NCBI GenBank assembly: GCA_019916065.1
Contig: CM034233.1
Coordinates: forward strand, 41,456,862-41,520,861
Direction of reading: 5' to 3'
Source of the DNA: Vitellaria paradoxa
Taxonomy: Eukaryota; Streptophyta; Magnoliopsida; Ericales; Sapotaceae
Length of the DNA stretch: 64,000 nt
Shown here one piece after another: positions 43,901-56,009 of the stretch. Numbering within the stretch: position 1 is the first letter of the stretch; every line of letters begins with the position of its first letter. Below the pieces are notes generated by a model, which had not been told where the DNA came from, did no database searches, and saw nothing but the letters and a program-made list of their open reading frames with translations. Both the position numbers and the translations under genes were made by a program.

Positions 43901-46900
43901 CCGATTACAATGATATTTGTCTTCTTTTTATGTATTTTTACGCGATCTAAGAATCCAAATTAAAAACGGCTATAACTTTGCGCTCGTGTGTCTGGTTAGA
44001 GTAATATTTTTGTTCATTTTTTTTATTTTTATGTGATATATTTATCGAAATTAAAAACGATCAAAACTTGGCGCTCAGGCGTCTGATTATAATGATATTT
44101 GTCTTCATTTTTTCTATTTTTACACGATCTACGAATCAAAATTAAAAACGGCTATAACGTGGTGCTCGGGCGTCTAGTTAGAGTAACATTTTTGTTCATT
44201 TTTTGTGTTTTTACGTGAACTGCGCATTTAAATTTAAAACAGCCAAAACTTGGTTCTCAGGTCTGATTACATTGATATTTGTCTTCATTTTTTATATTTT
44301 TATGCGATCTACGAATCCAAATAAAAAACGGCTGTAACTTCTCGCTCAGGTGTCTGGTTAGAGTAAAATATTTGTTCATTTTTTATATTTTTACATGATC
44401 TACGTATTTAAATTAAGAACAGCCAAAACTTGGCGCTCGAGCGTCCGATTACAATGATATTTATCTTCAATCTCTGTATTTTTACTCGATCTACGAATTA
44501 AAATAAAAGACGGCTATAACTTGGTGCTCGGGCATTTGGTTAGAGCAATATTTTTGTTCTTTGTTTGTATTCTAACGTGATATGTGCATTTAAATTAAAA
44601 ACGGCACAAACATGGTGCTCGGGTGTCCAATTACAATGATATTTGTCTTTTTTTTGTATTTTTATGCAATCTACGAATCCACATTAAAAACGGCTATAAC
44701 TTGGCGCTCGTGTGTCTAGTTAGAGTAATTTGTTTCTTCATTTTTTTACATTTTTATGTGATCTACGCATTTAAATTTAAATCAACCAAAATTTGGTGTG
44801 CAGGTGTCCATTTATGATGGTATTTGTCTTCATTTTTTTATTTCTGCGCGATCAACGAATCTAAATTAAAAATGACTATAACTTGGCGCTCCGGCGTTTG
44901 GTTAGAGTAATATTTTTGTTCATTGTTTGTACTCTAACGTGATCTGCGCAATTATATTAAAAACAGTCCAAACTTGGTGCTCGGGTGTTCGATTAAAATG
45001 ATATTTATCTTCTTTTTTGGTATTTTTATGCGATCTATGAATCCACATTAAAAACGACTATAACTTGGTGCTCGTGTGTCTAGTTAGAGTAATATTGTAC
45101 TTTATTTTTTTGCATTTCTACGTGATCTGCGCATTTAAATTAAAAACGACCAAAACTTGGCGCTCCGATGTGTGATTACAATGATATTTATCTTATTTTT
45201 CATATTTTTACGCGATCTACAAATCGAAATTAAAAACGGCTATAACTTGGCGCTTAGGTGTCTAGTTAGAGTAACATTTTTGTTAATTTTTTGTATTTTT
45301 ACGAGATCTATGCATGTAAATTAAAAATAGCCAAAACTTGGCGCTCGAGCTTCCGATTACAATGATATTTGTCTTTATTTTTTGTATTTTTACGCGATCT
45401 ACGAATTTAAATTACAAACAGCTATAACTTGGCGCTCGGGTGTCTGGTTAGAGTAATATTTTTGTTCTTTTTTTGTATTTTTACGTGATCTGGGCATCTA
45501 AATTAAAAACGACCAAAACTTAGTGGCTGGGTGTCCGATTACAATGATATTTGTCGTCATTTATTGTATTTTTACGCGATCTACGAATCCTAATTAAAAA
45601 CGGCTATAACTTGGCGCTTGAGCGTTTGGTTAGAGTAATATTTTTGTTCATTGTTTGTATTCTAACGTGATCTACCCATTTAAATTTAAAACGGCCCAAA
45701 CTTGGTGCTTGAGTGTCCAATTACAATGATATTTGCGTATTGTTTCTGTATTTTTATGCAATCTACGAATCCACATTAAAAACGGCTATAACTTGGTGCT
45801 CGTGTGTCTAGTTAGGGTAATATGTTTTTTCATTTTCTACATTTTTACGTGATATGTGCATTTAAATTTAAGTTGGCCAAAATTTGGTGTGCGGGTGTCC
45901 ATTTACAATGATATTTGTCTTCATCTTTTTTATTTTTACGCGATCAACGAATCCAAATTAAAAACGGCTACAACTTGGCGCTCGGGTGTCTACTTAGGGT
46001 AATATTTTTGTTCATTTTTTGTATTTTACCGTGATCTGTACATTTAAATTAAAAACAGCCAAAATTTGGTGCTCGGGTGTCCGATTTCAATGACATTTGT
46101 CTTCATTTTTTGTATTTTTACGCGATCTACAAATCCAAATTAAATACGGCTATAACTTGGCACTCGGGTGTCTGGTTAGAGTAATATTTTTTTTTTATTT
46201 TTTGTTTTTTTAATTGATTTGCGCATTTAAATTAAAAAAGACCAAAACTTGGCGCTTCGGTGTTCGATTATAATGATATTTGTCTTCATTTTTTGTATTT
46301 TTATGCAATCTACGAATCAAAATTAAAAATGGCTGTAACTTGGCGGTCGGGTGTCTAGACAGAGTAATATTTTCGTTCATTTTTTGTATTTTTATGTGAT
46401 CCGTTCATGTAAATTAAAAACGGCCAGAACTTAGCGCTCGGGTGTCCGATTGCAATGATATTTGTCTTTATTTTTTGTATTTCTACGCGATCTGCGAATC
46501 TGAATTACAAATAGCTATAACTTGGCACTTGGGTGTCTGGTTAGAGCAATATTTTTGTTCTTTTTTTGTATTTCTACGTGATCTCTGCATCTAAATTAAA
46601 AATGGCCAAAACTTGGTAGTCGGGTGTCCGATTACAATAATATTTGTCTTCATTTATTGTATTTTTATGCGATCTATGAATCCTAATTAAAAATGTCTAT
46701 AAGTTGGCGCTCGAGTGTATGGTTAGAGCAATACTTTTGTTATTTTTTTTATTTTAACATGATCTGCGCATTTAAATTAAAAATGGCCAAAACTTGGCGC
46801 TCCAGTGTCCGATTACAATGATATTTGTCTTTATTTTTTGTATTTTTACGCGATCTACGAATCCAAATTTAAAATGGCTATAACTTGGCACTTGGGTGTC

Positions 46901-47050
46901 TGGTTAGAATAATATTTTTTTTTCATTACTTGTATTTCTACATGATTTGTGTATTGAAAATAAAAATGGTCAAAACTTGGCGCTCGGGTGTCCGATTATA
47001 ATGATATTTGTCTTTATTTTTTGTATTCTTGCGCGATCTACAAATCTAAT
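40908..47050 (+). repeat. Dimeric satellite array, block 4
   Basis: Same dimer and polarity, beginning with the second ATCTG duplication of the solo LTR. A characteristic set of variants (GAATCCTAATTAAAAACGGC and the TGGTGGCCGGGTGTCCGATT type) recurs near 41300, 42120, 45575 and 46670. The stretch ~41.8-44.9 kb is paralogous to ~46.4-49.4 kb. No gene is seen. Confidence 0.95.
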
Positions 47051-47311
47051 TTTTTTTTTTTTTTGGTGACCCGGAACCCGGCCGGTTTATTACAGCCCTC
47101 AACGAGCCGTGTAGCCGACCGGTAAACCGGGGGCTGACGAACACCCCACAAGCCCGCCAAACCGCTTAAGTCACACGCTTGCATATGTGGTGGGTGGCCC
47201 TTGGAATAACTCAACGAGACTGGATTTCACTAGCGGAGACTCGAACCCTTGCGGGTTGTTGCCTTGGCCCTCCACAATCAGAGGGTCACCCGCTGAGCTA
47301 GGCCCAAGGGT
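47051..47311 (-). mobile_element. tRNA-derived SINE, copy 1
   Basis: A ~260-bp GC-richer element on the minus strand. It has a tRNA-like head with A box TAGCTCAGCGGG (47289-47300, reverse) and B box GGTTCGAGTCT (47237-47247, reverse), a unique body, and a 3' end GGGTCACC followed by an A-tail (T-run 47051-47064). Flanking satellite resumes in phase (AATCTAAT before, GATCCAAATT after), consistent with a short decayed target duplication. It would be transcribed by RNA polymerase III and moved by LINE enzymes. It resembles a tRNA gene only in its head; the acceptor stem and 3' part do not fit, so it is not a tRNA gene. Confidence 0.88.
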
Positions 47312-50300
47312 TGATCCAAATTAAAAATGGCTATAACTTGGCCATTAGATGTCTGGTTAGAGCAATATTATTGTTCATTTTTTATATTTTTACGTGATCT
47401 GTGCATTCAAATTAAAGACACCCAAAACTTGGCACTCCGGTGTCCGATTACAATGATGTTTGTCTTTATTTTTTGTATTTTTATGCGATCTACGAATCTA
47501 AATTAAAAACAGCTATAATTTGGTGCTCGGGTATTTGGTTAGAGCAATATTGTTTTTTCATTTCTGTATTTTTACGTGATATGTGCATTTAATTTACAAA
47601 TGACCAAAAACCTGGCACTCGGGTGTCCGATTGCAATGATATTTGTTTTTATTTACTATATTTTTACACAATCTACGAAACTAAATTAAAAATGGCAATA
47701 TGTTGGTGCTTGGATGTCTAGTTAGAGTAAAATTTTTGTTAATTTATTGTTTTTTTACGTGATCCGCGTATTTAAATTAAAAATGGCAAAAACTTGACGG
47801 TCGAGTGTCCGATTACAAAGATATTTGTCTTTTTTTTATATTTTTACGCGATCTACGAATCCAAATTAAAAACGACTATAACTTGGCACTCGGGTGTTTG
47901 GTTAGAGTAATATTTTTTTTTTTACTTTTTGTATTTTTTCGTGATCTGCCCATTTAAATTAAAGAAGGCCAAAACTTGGCACTTGGGTATCCGACTACAA
48001 TGATATTTGTCTCCATTTTTTGTATTTTTATGGGATCTACGAATTCAAATTAAAAACGACTATAATTTGGCGCTCAGGCATCTGGTTGGTGTAATATTTT
48101 TGTTCATTTTTTATATTTTTACGTGATCTGCGCATTTAAATTTAAAACAACCAAAACTTGGTGCTCAGGGTCTGATTTCAATGATATTTGTCTACATTTT
48201 GTTTTTTATTTTTATGCGATCTACGAATCTAAATAAAAAGTGGATATAACTTGGCACTGGGGTGTCTAGTTAGAGTAATATTTTTGTTCATTTTTTGTAT
48301 TTTTACATGATCTGCGCATTTAAATTAAAAACGGCAAAAACTTGGTACTCGGGCATCCGATTACAATGATATCTGCCCTCAATTTTTGTATTTTTACGCG
48401 ATCTACGAATCAAAACTAAAAATGGCAATAACTTGGCACTCGAGCGTCTCGCTAGAGTAATATTTTTGTTCATTTTTTTGTATTCTAACGTGATCTGTGC
48501 ATTTAAATTAAAAACGGCCCAAACTTGGCGCTCAGGTGTCCAATTACAATGATATTTGTCTCCATTTTTTGTATTTTTACGTGATATAAGAATCAAAATT
48601 AAAGACGACGATAACTTGGTGCTCAGGCGTCTGGCTAGAGTAATATTTTTGTTCATTTCTTGTGTTTTTACATGATCTGTGCATTTAAATTTAAAACAGC
48701 CAAAACTTGGTTCTCGGGGGTTTGATTACATTGATATTTGTCTTCATTTTTTATATTTTTACACGATCTACGAATCCAAATAAAAAACAGCAATAACTTC
48801 TCGCTCGGGTGTCTGGTTAGAGTAATATATTTGTTCATTTTTTGTATTTTTATGTGATCTGCGTATTTAAATTAAAAACGGCCAAAACATGGTGCTCGGG
48901 CATCTAATTACAATGATATTTGTCTTTAATCTCTGTACTTTTACTCGATCTACGAATTAAAATTAAAAACGGCTATAACTTGGTGCTCGAGCATTTGGTT
49001 AGAGTAATATTTTTGTTCATTATTTGTATTCTAACGTGATCTGCGCATTTAAATTGAAAACAGCCCAAACTTGGTGCTCGGGTGTCCAATTACAATGATA
49101 TTTGTCTTTTTTTCTTTATTTTTATACAATCTACGAATCTACATTAAAAATAGCTATAACTTGGTGCTCGTGTGTCTAGTTAGGGTAATATGTTTCTTCA
49201 TTTTTTTACATTTTTACGTGATCTACGCATTTAAATTTAAATCAGCTAAAATTTGGTGTAAGAGTGTCCGTTTACGAAGATATTTGTCTTCATTTTTTTT
49301 TATTTTCCGCAATCAACGAATCCAAATTAAAAACGACTATAACTTGGCGAACGAGTGTCTAGTTAGAGTAATATTTTTGTTCATTTTTTGTATTTTTTTG
49401 TGATCTGCACATTTAAATTAAAAACAGCCAAAATTTGGTGCTCGGGTGTCCGATTTCAATGACATTTGTCTTCATTTTTTGTATTTTTACGCGATCTACG
49501 AATCCAAATTAAAAACAGCTATAACTTAGTGCTTGGGTGTTTGGTCATAGTAATATTTTTTTTTTCATTTTTTATTTTTTTACATGATATATGCATTTAA
49601 ATTAAAAATGATAAAAACTTGGCACTCCGGTGTCCAGTTACAATGATATTTATCTTCATTTTTTATATTTTTACAGGATCTACGAATCAAAATTCAAAAC
49701 GGCTATAACTTGTCGCTTGGGTGTCTAGTTTGAGTAATATTTTTGTTCATTTTTTGTATTTTTACATGATCCGTGCATGTAAATTAAAAACGGCCAAAAC
49801 ATGGCGCTCGGATGTCAGATTACGATGATATTTGTCTTTATTTTTTGTATTTTTACGCGATTTACGAATCTAAATTACAAACAGCTATAACTTGGTGCTC
49901 AGGTGTCTGGTTAGAGTAATATTTTTGTTCTTTTTTTTGTATTTTACATGGTCTGCGCATCTATACTAAAAATGGCCAAAACTTGATGGCCGGGTGTCCG
50001 ATCACAATGATATTTGTCGTCATTTATTGTATTTTTACACGATCTACGAATTCTAATTAAAAACGGCTATAAGTTGGCGCTCGGGTGACTGGTTAGAGTA
50101 ATATTTTTGTTCATTTTTTGTATTTTATTGTGATCTATGCATTTATATTGAAAACAACCAAAACTTGACGCTCGGGTGTCTGATTACAATGATATTTATC
50201 TTCATTTTTTGTATTTTTACGCGATCTACGAATTCAAATTTAAAACGGCTATAACTTGGCGCTTGGGTGTTTGGTTAGAGTAATATTTTTGTTCATTTTT

Positions 50301-50510
50301 TGTCTTTTTACATGATCTGCGCATTTAAATTAAATACAGCCAAATCTTGGTGCTCAGGTGTCCAATTACAATGATATTTGTCTTTGTTCTTTGTATTTTT
50401 GACCGATCTACGAATCCAAATTAAAAACGTCTATAACTTGGCCCTCGGGTGTTTGGTTAGAGCAATATTTTTGTTCATTTTTTTATTTTTATGTGATTTG
50501 CGCATTTAAC
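47312..50510 (+). repeat. Dimeric satellite array, block 5
   Basis: Same dimer and polarity. It repeats, unit by unit, much of 42.5-44.9 kb at an offset of about 4.8 kb, later about 4.46 kb, the change being about two dimers. It ends at TATGTGATTTGCGCATTTA, the left flank of the RTE fragment. No gene is seen. Confidence 0.95.
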
Positions 50511-51036
50511 TCCGCCTATGTTTTTTTCGTAGCCGGTCCCAAGCCCTGATAAAGAAGGAGGGTTGTGTTAGGTAGTCGGTAGCCAGCGTAAAACTTTTTC
50601 AAATTTTTTTTCATGGATTTTTTGACACCAAATGAGATTTCATAGGGGCGTTCCCTACTTAGCGACATGCTGTATGGTCCGAGTATCAATTTGGTTTCAG
50701 AGAATCAATTTGGTTTCATGCCTGGAAGATCAACCATGGAGGCTATCTTTATCTTGAGGAGGTTAATGGAATAGTATAGAGAAGGTCAAAAAGATTTGCA
50801 TATAGTGTTCATTGATTTAGAGAAAGCATATGACCGAGTTCTTAGGGAGATTCTATGAAGAGTATTAGAAAAGAAAGGAGTATGTGTCGCATATATTGAG
50901 GTGATAAAGGACATGTATGATAGAGCCATGACATCTATACGGATGACTGGCGGAGAGACTAACGAGTTCCCTATCACGATTGGTTTACATCAACATTAAG
51001 CCCATATTTGTTTGCTTTAGTTATGGATGAGATTAC

Positions 51037-51088
51037 AAGACATATTCAGGATACTTACCAAAAAAAAAAAAAAGACATATTCAGGATA
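51037..51088 (+). mobile_element. Ultra-short LINE 3'-end insertion inside the RTE fragment
   Basis: CTTACC plus about 12 A's (51054-51071) lies between two identical 17-bp copies of AAGACATATTCAGGATA (51037-51053 and 51072-51088). Removing the insert and one copy restores the RT reading around [16 protein letters not shown]. The insert equals the 3' terminus of the LINE at 27290-32463. A perfect duplication shows it is younger than much of the RTE decay. Confidence 0.8.
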
Positions 51089-51330
51089 AGGTGCCATGGT
51101 GTATGCTATTTGCAGATGATATTGTTTTAGTAGATGAGACGAGAGAAGGAGTGAATGCTAAGCTAGAATTGTGGCGGGAAACATTAGAGACAAAAGGGTT
51201 TAGGCTAAGCCGATGCAAGACGGAATATATGGAATGTAAGTTTAGTTAAAGTAGGATAACGGGTAGTATAGAAGTAAGTTTAGGCACACAAAAGATTGTA
51301 GAGAAAGACAAATTTAGGTACCTTGGATCT

Positions 51331-51882
51331 ATGGTGCAACAAGATGGAGGAATTGATACTGATGTAAGTCACAGGATTCAAGCTGGGTGGACCAAATGGA
51401 GGAGTGCTTCGGGGGTTTTGTGTGACCGAAAAGTCCCCCTCAAGGTAAAAGGAAAGTATTATAAGGTGGCGATTAGACCAACGCTGTTATATGGATCAGA
51501 GTGTTCGGTAGTAAAGTATAATCATGGTCAGAAGATGGCAGTTGCGGAGATGAGGATGCTAAGGTGGATGTGTGGGATTACAAGAAAAGATAAGATTAGG
51601 AACGAGGAGATTAGAGGTAAAGTAAGATTAGCACCGATTGAAGATAAAATAAGAGAAAATCGATTAAGATGGTTTGGCCATATTAGAAGGCGTCCAGCGG
51701 AGGCACTGGTTAGAAGGTGTGAAAGTATGGAGATTACTAGGAGTGGGAGAGGTAACAGAAGACCTAAGAGAAGTTGGGAAGAAACTACTAAACACGATCT
51801 TGCCTACCTAGATCTATTGGAGAACATGGCCCTAAACAGATCTATTTGGCGTCGACAAATCCATATAGCTGACCCCACCTAG
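51331..51882 (+). pseudogene. RTE LINE reverse transcriptase, C-terminal remnant
   Basis: 183 open codons forming the end of an RTE-type ORF. The Met at its start is internal: the preceding frame continues as KFRYLGS, so it is not a real start. It contains the conserved LLYGSE, MLRWMCG and RWFGH motifs and ends IWRRQIHIADPT. It has no catalytic residues and no product is expected. Confidence 0.8.
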
Positions 51883-51909
51883 TGGGAAAAGGCTTGGTTT
51901 GGCTTGGTA

Positions 51910-52646
51910 TGTGATCTACACATTTAAATTAAAAGCGGCCAAAACTTCACGCTCTGATGTCCGATTACAATGATATTTATCTTCATTTTTTTGTATTTTT
52001 ATGCGATCTACGAATCGAAATTAAAATAGGAAATAACTTAGCACTCGGGTGTCTGGTTAGAGTACAATTTTAGTTTATTTTTTGTATTTTTACATGATCC
52101 GCGCATTTAAATTAAAAACAGCCAAATTTGGCGCTCGGGTGTCCGATTACAATGATATTTGTCTTCATTTTTTGTATTTTTACGCGATCTACGAATCCAA
52201 ATTAAAAACTACTATAACTTGGTGCTCAGGTGTTAGTGCAATATTTTTGTTCATATTTCATATTTTTACGTGATCCGCGCATGAAAATTAAAAACAAACA
52301 AAACCTGGCGCTCGGCTGTTCGATGTCAATGATATTTGTCTTTATTTTTGTATTTTTACGCAATCTACGAATCCAAATTAAAAACGGCTATAACTTGGTG
52401 CTCAGGTGTCTAGTTAGAGTAGTATTTTTGTTCATTTTTTAAATTTTTACGTGATCTGTGCATCTAAATTAATAATGGCCAAAACTTGGTGGTCGGGTGT
52501 CCGATTACGATGATATTTGTCATAGATTTTTGTATTTTTACACGATCTACGAATCCAAATTAAAAACAGCTATTACTTGGCGCTTAGGTGTCTAGTTAGA
52601 GTAATATTTTTTTCATGTTTTATATTTTTACGTGATCTATGCATTT
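51910..52646 (+). repeat. Dimeric satellite array, block 6
   Basis: Four units of the same dimer, same polarity, ending in TGATCTATGCATTT (52633-52646), the left copy of the SINE duplication. The variant CTGTTCGATGTCAATGATAT near 52317 recurs near 57245 and 60106. Confidence 0.93.
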
Positions 52647-52855
52647 TTTTTTGGTGACCCGGAACCCGGCCAGTTTATTGCAATCCTCAACGGACCGTGT
52701 AGCTGACCGGTAAACCGGGGGCAGACGAATACCACACAAACCCGTCGACCAGATAAGTCACAAGCTTACACTTGTGGTGGGTGGCCCTTGGAATCGAACC
52801 CAGGCAAACTTTGTGGGAAGTGCTCCCTCAAGCCGCTGGACCAACCCCAAGGGTT
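52647..52855 (-). mobile_element. tRNA-derived SINE, copy 2 (different tRNA head)
   Basis: A ~209-bp element on the minus strand with A box TGGTCCAGCGG (52833-52843, reverse) and B box GGTTCGATTCC (52790-52800, reverse). Its body and 3' end (CCCCCGGTTTACCGGTC to CCGGGTTCCGGGTCACC plus A-tail) closely match SINE copy 1. The head differs, and about 40 bases after the B box of copy 1 are absent. Flanks TGATCTATGCATTT and TGATATGTGCATTT (12 of 14 alike) are the aged target duplication. Confidence 0.88.
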
Positions 52856-55800
52856 TGATATGTGCATTTAAATTTAAAACGGCCAAAACTTGGTGGTCGG
52901 GTGTATGATTACAATGATATTTACGTTCATTTTTTTTATTTTTACGCGATCTACGAATCCAAATTAAAAATGGCTATAACTTGGCGCTTGGATATCTAGT
53001 TAGAGTAATATTTTTTTTCATTTTTTGTATTTTTTCGTGATATGGGCATTTAAATTAAAAACGGCCAAAACTTGGCGCTCGGGTATCTGATTACAATGAT
53101 ATTTGTCTCCATTTTTTGTATTTTTATGCGATCTATGAATCCAAATTAAAAAGGGCAATAACTTGGCGCTTAGATGTCTAGTTAGAGTGATATTTTGGTT
53201 CTTTTTTTTATTTTTATGTGATCTGCACATTTAAATTTAAAACGGCCAAAACTTGGCGTTCAGGTGTCTTATTACAATAATATTTGTCTTTATTTTTTGT
53301 ATTTTTACGCAATCTACGAATCAAAATTAAAAACGGCTATAAGTTGGCGCTCGGGTGTCTTGTTAGAGTAATATTTTTGTTCATTTTTTGTATTGTTCGT
53401 GATCTGTGCATTTAAATTTAAAGCGGCCAAAACTAAGCACTCAGGTGTCCGATTACAATGATATTTGTCTTCATTTTTTGTATTTTTGCGCGATATACGA
53501 ATCCAAATTAAAAACAGCTATAACTTGGCGCTCAGGTGTCTAGTTAATGTTATATTTTTGTTCATTTTTTGTATTTTAACGTGATCTATGGATTTAAATT
53601 AAAAACGGCCAGAACTTGGTACTCGAGTGTCTGATTACAAAGATATTTGTCTTCTTTTTTTGTATTTTTACGCGATCTACGAATCCAAATTCAAAACGGC
53701 TATAACTTGGCGTTTGGGTGTCTAGTTAGAGTAATTTTTTTTTCATTTTTTTGTATTTTTACATGATCTGTGTATCGGAATTAAAAACGGCCAGAACTTG
53801 GCGCTCAGGTGTCTGATTGCAATTACATTTGTCTTCATTTGTTGTATTTTTACGCGATCTACGAATCCAAATTAAAAACTGCTATAACTTAGCGCTCCGG
53901 TGTCTAGTTAGAATAATATTTGTTTTCATTATCTGTATTTTTACGTGATTTGCGCAATTAAATTTAAAACGGCTAAAACTTAGTGCTCGGGTATCCAATT
54001 ATAATGATATTTGTCTTCATTTTTTTTATTTTTACGCGATCTATGAATCCAAATTAAAAATGACTATAACTTGGTGCGCTCGGGTGTCTGGTTAGAATAA
54101 TTTTTTTTTCATTTTTTGTATTTTTACGTGATCTACGCATTTAAATTTAAAACGGCTAAAACTTGATGCTCGGGTGTCCGATTACAATGATATTTGTCTT
54201 CATTTTTTTTATTTTAACGTGATCTACGAATCCAAATTAAAAACGACTATAATTCGGTGCTCGGGTGTTTGGCTAGATAAATATTTTAGTTCATTTTTTG
54301 TATTTCACCGTGATCTGCGCATTTAAATTAAAAACGGCCAAAACTTAGTGGTCGAGTGTCCGATCACAATGATATTTCTCTTCATTTTTTGTATTTTCAC
54401 GCGATTTACGAATCCAAATTTGAAACGGCTGTAAGTTGGCACTTGGGTGCCTGGTTAGAGTAATATTTTTGTTCATTTTTTGTTTTCTTTCGTGATCTGT
54501 GCTTTTAAAATAAAATTGCCAAAACTCGGCGCTCAGGTGTCCAATTACAATGATATTTATCTTCATTTTTTTTATTTTTATGCGATCTACGAATCCAAAT
54601 TAAAAACGTCGATAACTTGGCGCTCAAGTGTTTGGCTAGAGAAATATTTTTGTTCATTTTTTGTATATTAACGTGATTTGGGTATTTAAATTAAAAACGG
54701 CCAAAACTTGGTGGTCGAGTATCCGATTACAATGATATTTGTCTTCTTTTTTTATTTTTACGCGATTTATGAATTTGAATTAAAAATGGTTAAAAGTTGG
54801 CGCTCAGATGTCTGATTAGAGTAAATTTTTGTTCATTTTTTATTTTTTTTACGTGATCCTCATATTTAAATTAAAAATGGCCAAAACTTGGCGCTCGAGT
54901 GTGCAATTACAATGATATTTGTTTTCATTTTTTGTATTTTTACGTGATCTACGAATCTAAATTAAAAACTACTATAACTTGGCACTTAGGTGTCTGGTTA
55001 GAGTAATATTATTGTTCATTTTTTGTATTTTTACAGGATCTGGCCATTTAAATTAAAAACAGCAAAAACTTGGTGCTCGGATGTCCGATTACAATGATAT
55101 TTGTCTTTATTTTTTCATATTTTAACGTGATCTATGATTACAAATTAGAAATGGATATAAGCTGGCGCTCAGGTGTCTGGCTAGAGTAATATTTTTGTTC
55201 ATTTTTTGTATTTTTATGTCATCCGTGCATGTAAACTAAAAAGGGCAAAAACTTGGCACTCAGTGTCCGATTACAATGATATTTGTCATCATTTTTTGTA
55301 TTTTTACGCGATCTACGAATCCAAATAAAAAACAGCCATAACTTGGAGCTTGGGTGTCTGGTTAGAGCAATATTTTTGTCTATTTTTGTATTTTTACGTG
55401 ATTTGTCTATTGAAATTAGAAACGACCAAAACTTAGCGCTCGGGTGTCCGATTACAATGATATTTGCCTTCATTTTTGTATTTTTACGCGATCTACGAAT
55501 CCAAATTAAAAATGGCTATGACTTGACGGTTGGGTGTTAGGTTAGAGCAATAATTTTATTCATCTTTTGTCTTTTTACGAGATCTGCGTATGTAAATTTA
55601 AAACGGCCAAAACTTGGTAGTCGGGTGTCCGATTACAATGATATTTGTCTTCATTTTTTATATTTTTACACGATCAACGAATCTAAATTAAAAATAACTT
55701 TTACTTGGCACTTGGGTGTTTGGTTAGAGCAATATTTTTGTTCTTGTTTTGTATTTTAACGTGATCTACGTATTTAAATTAAAAATGGCCAAAACTTAGC

Positions 55801-56009
55801 ACTAGAGTGTCCGTTTACAATGATATTTGTCTTCATTTTTTGTATTTTTACACGATTTACGAATCCAAATTAAAAACAGTTGTAAGTTGGCGCTTGGCTG
55901 TCTGGTTAGAGTAACATTTTTGTTAATTTTTTTGTATTTTTTTGTGATCTGCGCATTTAATTTAAAAACGGCCAAAACTTGGCGCTTAGGTGTTCGATTA
56001 CAATGATAT
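52856..56009 (+). repeat. Dimeric satellite array, block 7
   Basis: Same dimer and polarity, ending in GGTGTTCGATTACAATGATAT (55989-56009), the left copy of the duplication around the next element. Units from about 52.3 to 54.1 kb are paralogous to about 57.2-58.6 kb (shared odd variant CTTGG..TGCGCTCGGGTG at 54073, CTTGGCGTGCTTGGGTG at 58552). No gene is seen. Confidence 0.95.

Larger units (their letters stand above)
50511..51909 (+). mobile_element. Decayed RTE-type LINE fragment
   Basis: It begins with a non-coding head (CGTAGCCGGTCCCAAGCCCT region). It then jumps to RT pieces in several frames: NQFGFMPGRSTMEAIF, IVFIDLEKAYDRV, then after a micro-insertion [14 protein letters not shown] (51109 onward), and YLGSMVQQDGGID. 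The last 183 codons (51331-51882) are open and match the C-terminal region of RTE-clade RTs, including RPTLLYGSECSVVK, MRMLRWMCGITRKDKIRN and RLRWFGHIRRRP. Stops and small indels break the rest, and the endonuclease is missing. Flanks TATGTGATTTGCGCATTTA and TATGTGATCTACACATTTA (16 of 19 alike) look like an aged target duplication. A 15-bp direct repeat at 50685 and 50704 marks the head-to-RT join. Confidence 0.85.

Noticed and set aside
47230..47310. A tRNA gene on the minus strand
   Set aside because: A and B boxes are present, but the cloverleaf ends do not pair and a SINE body with an A-tail follows. The same holds for 52790-52850.
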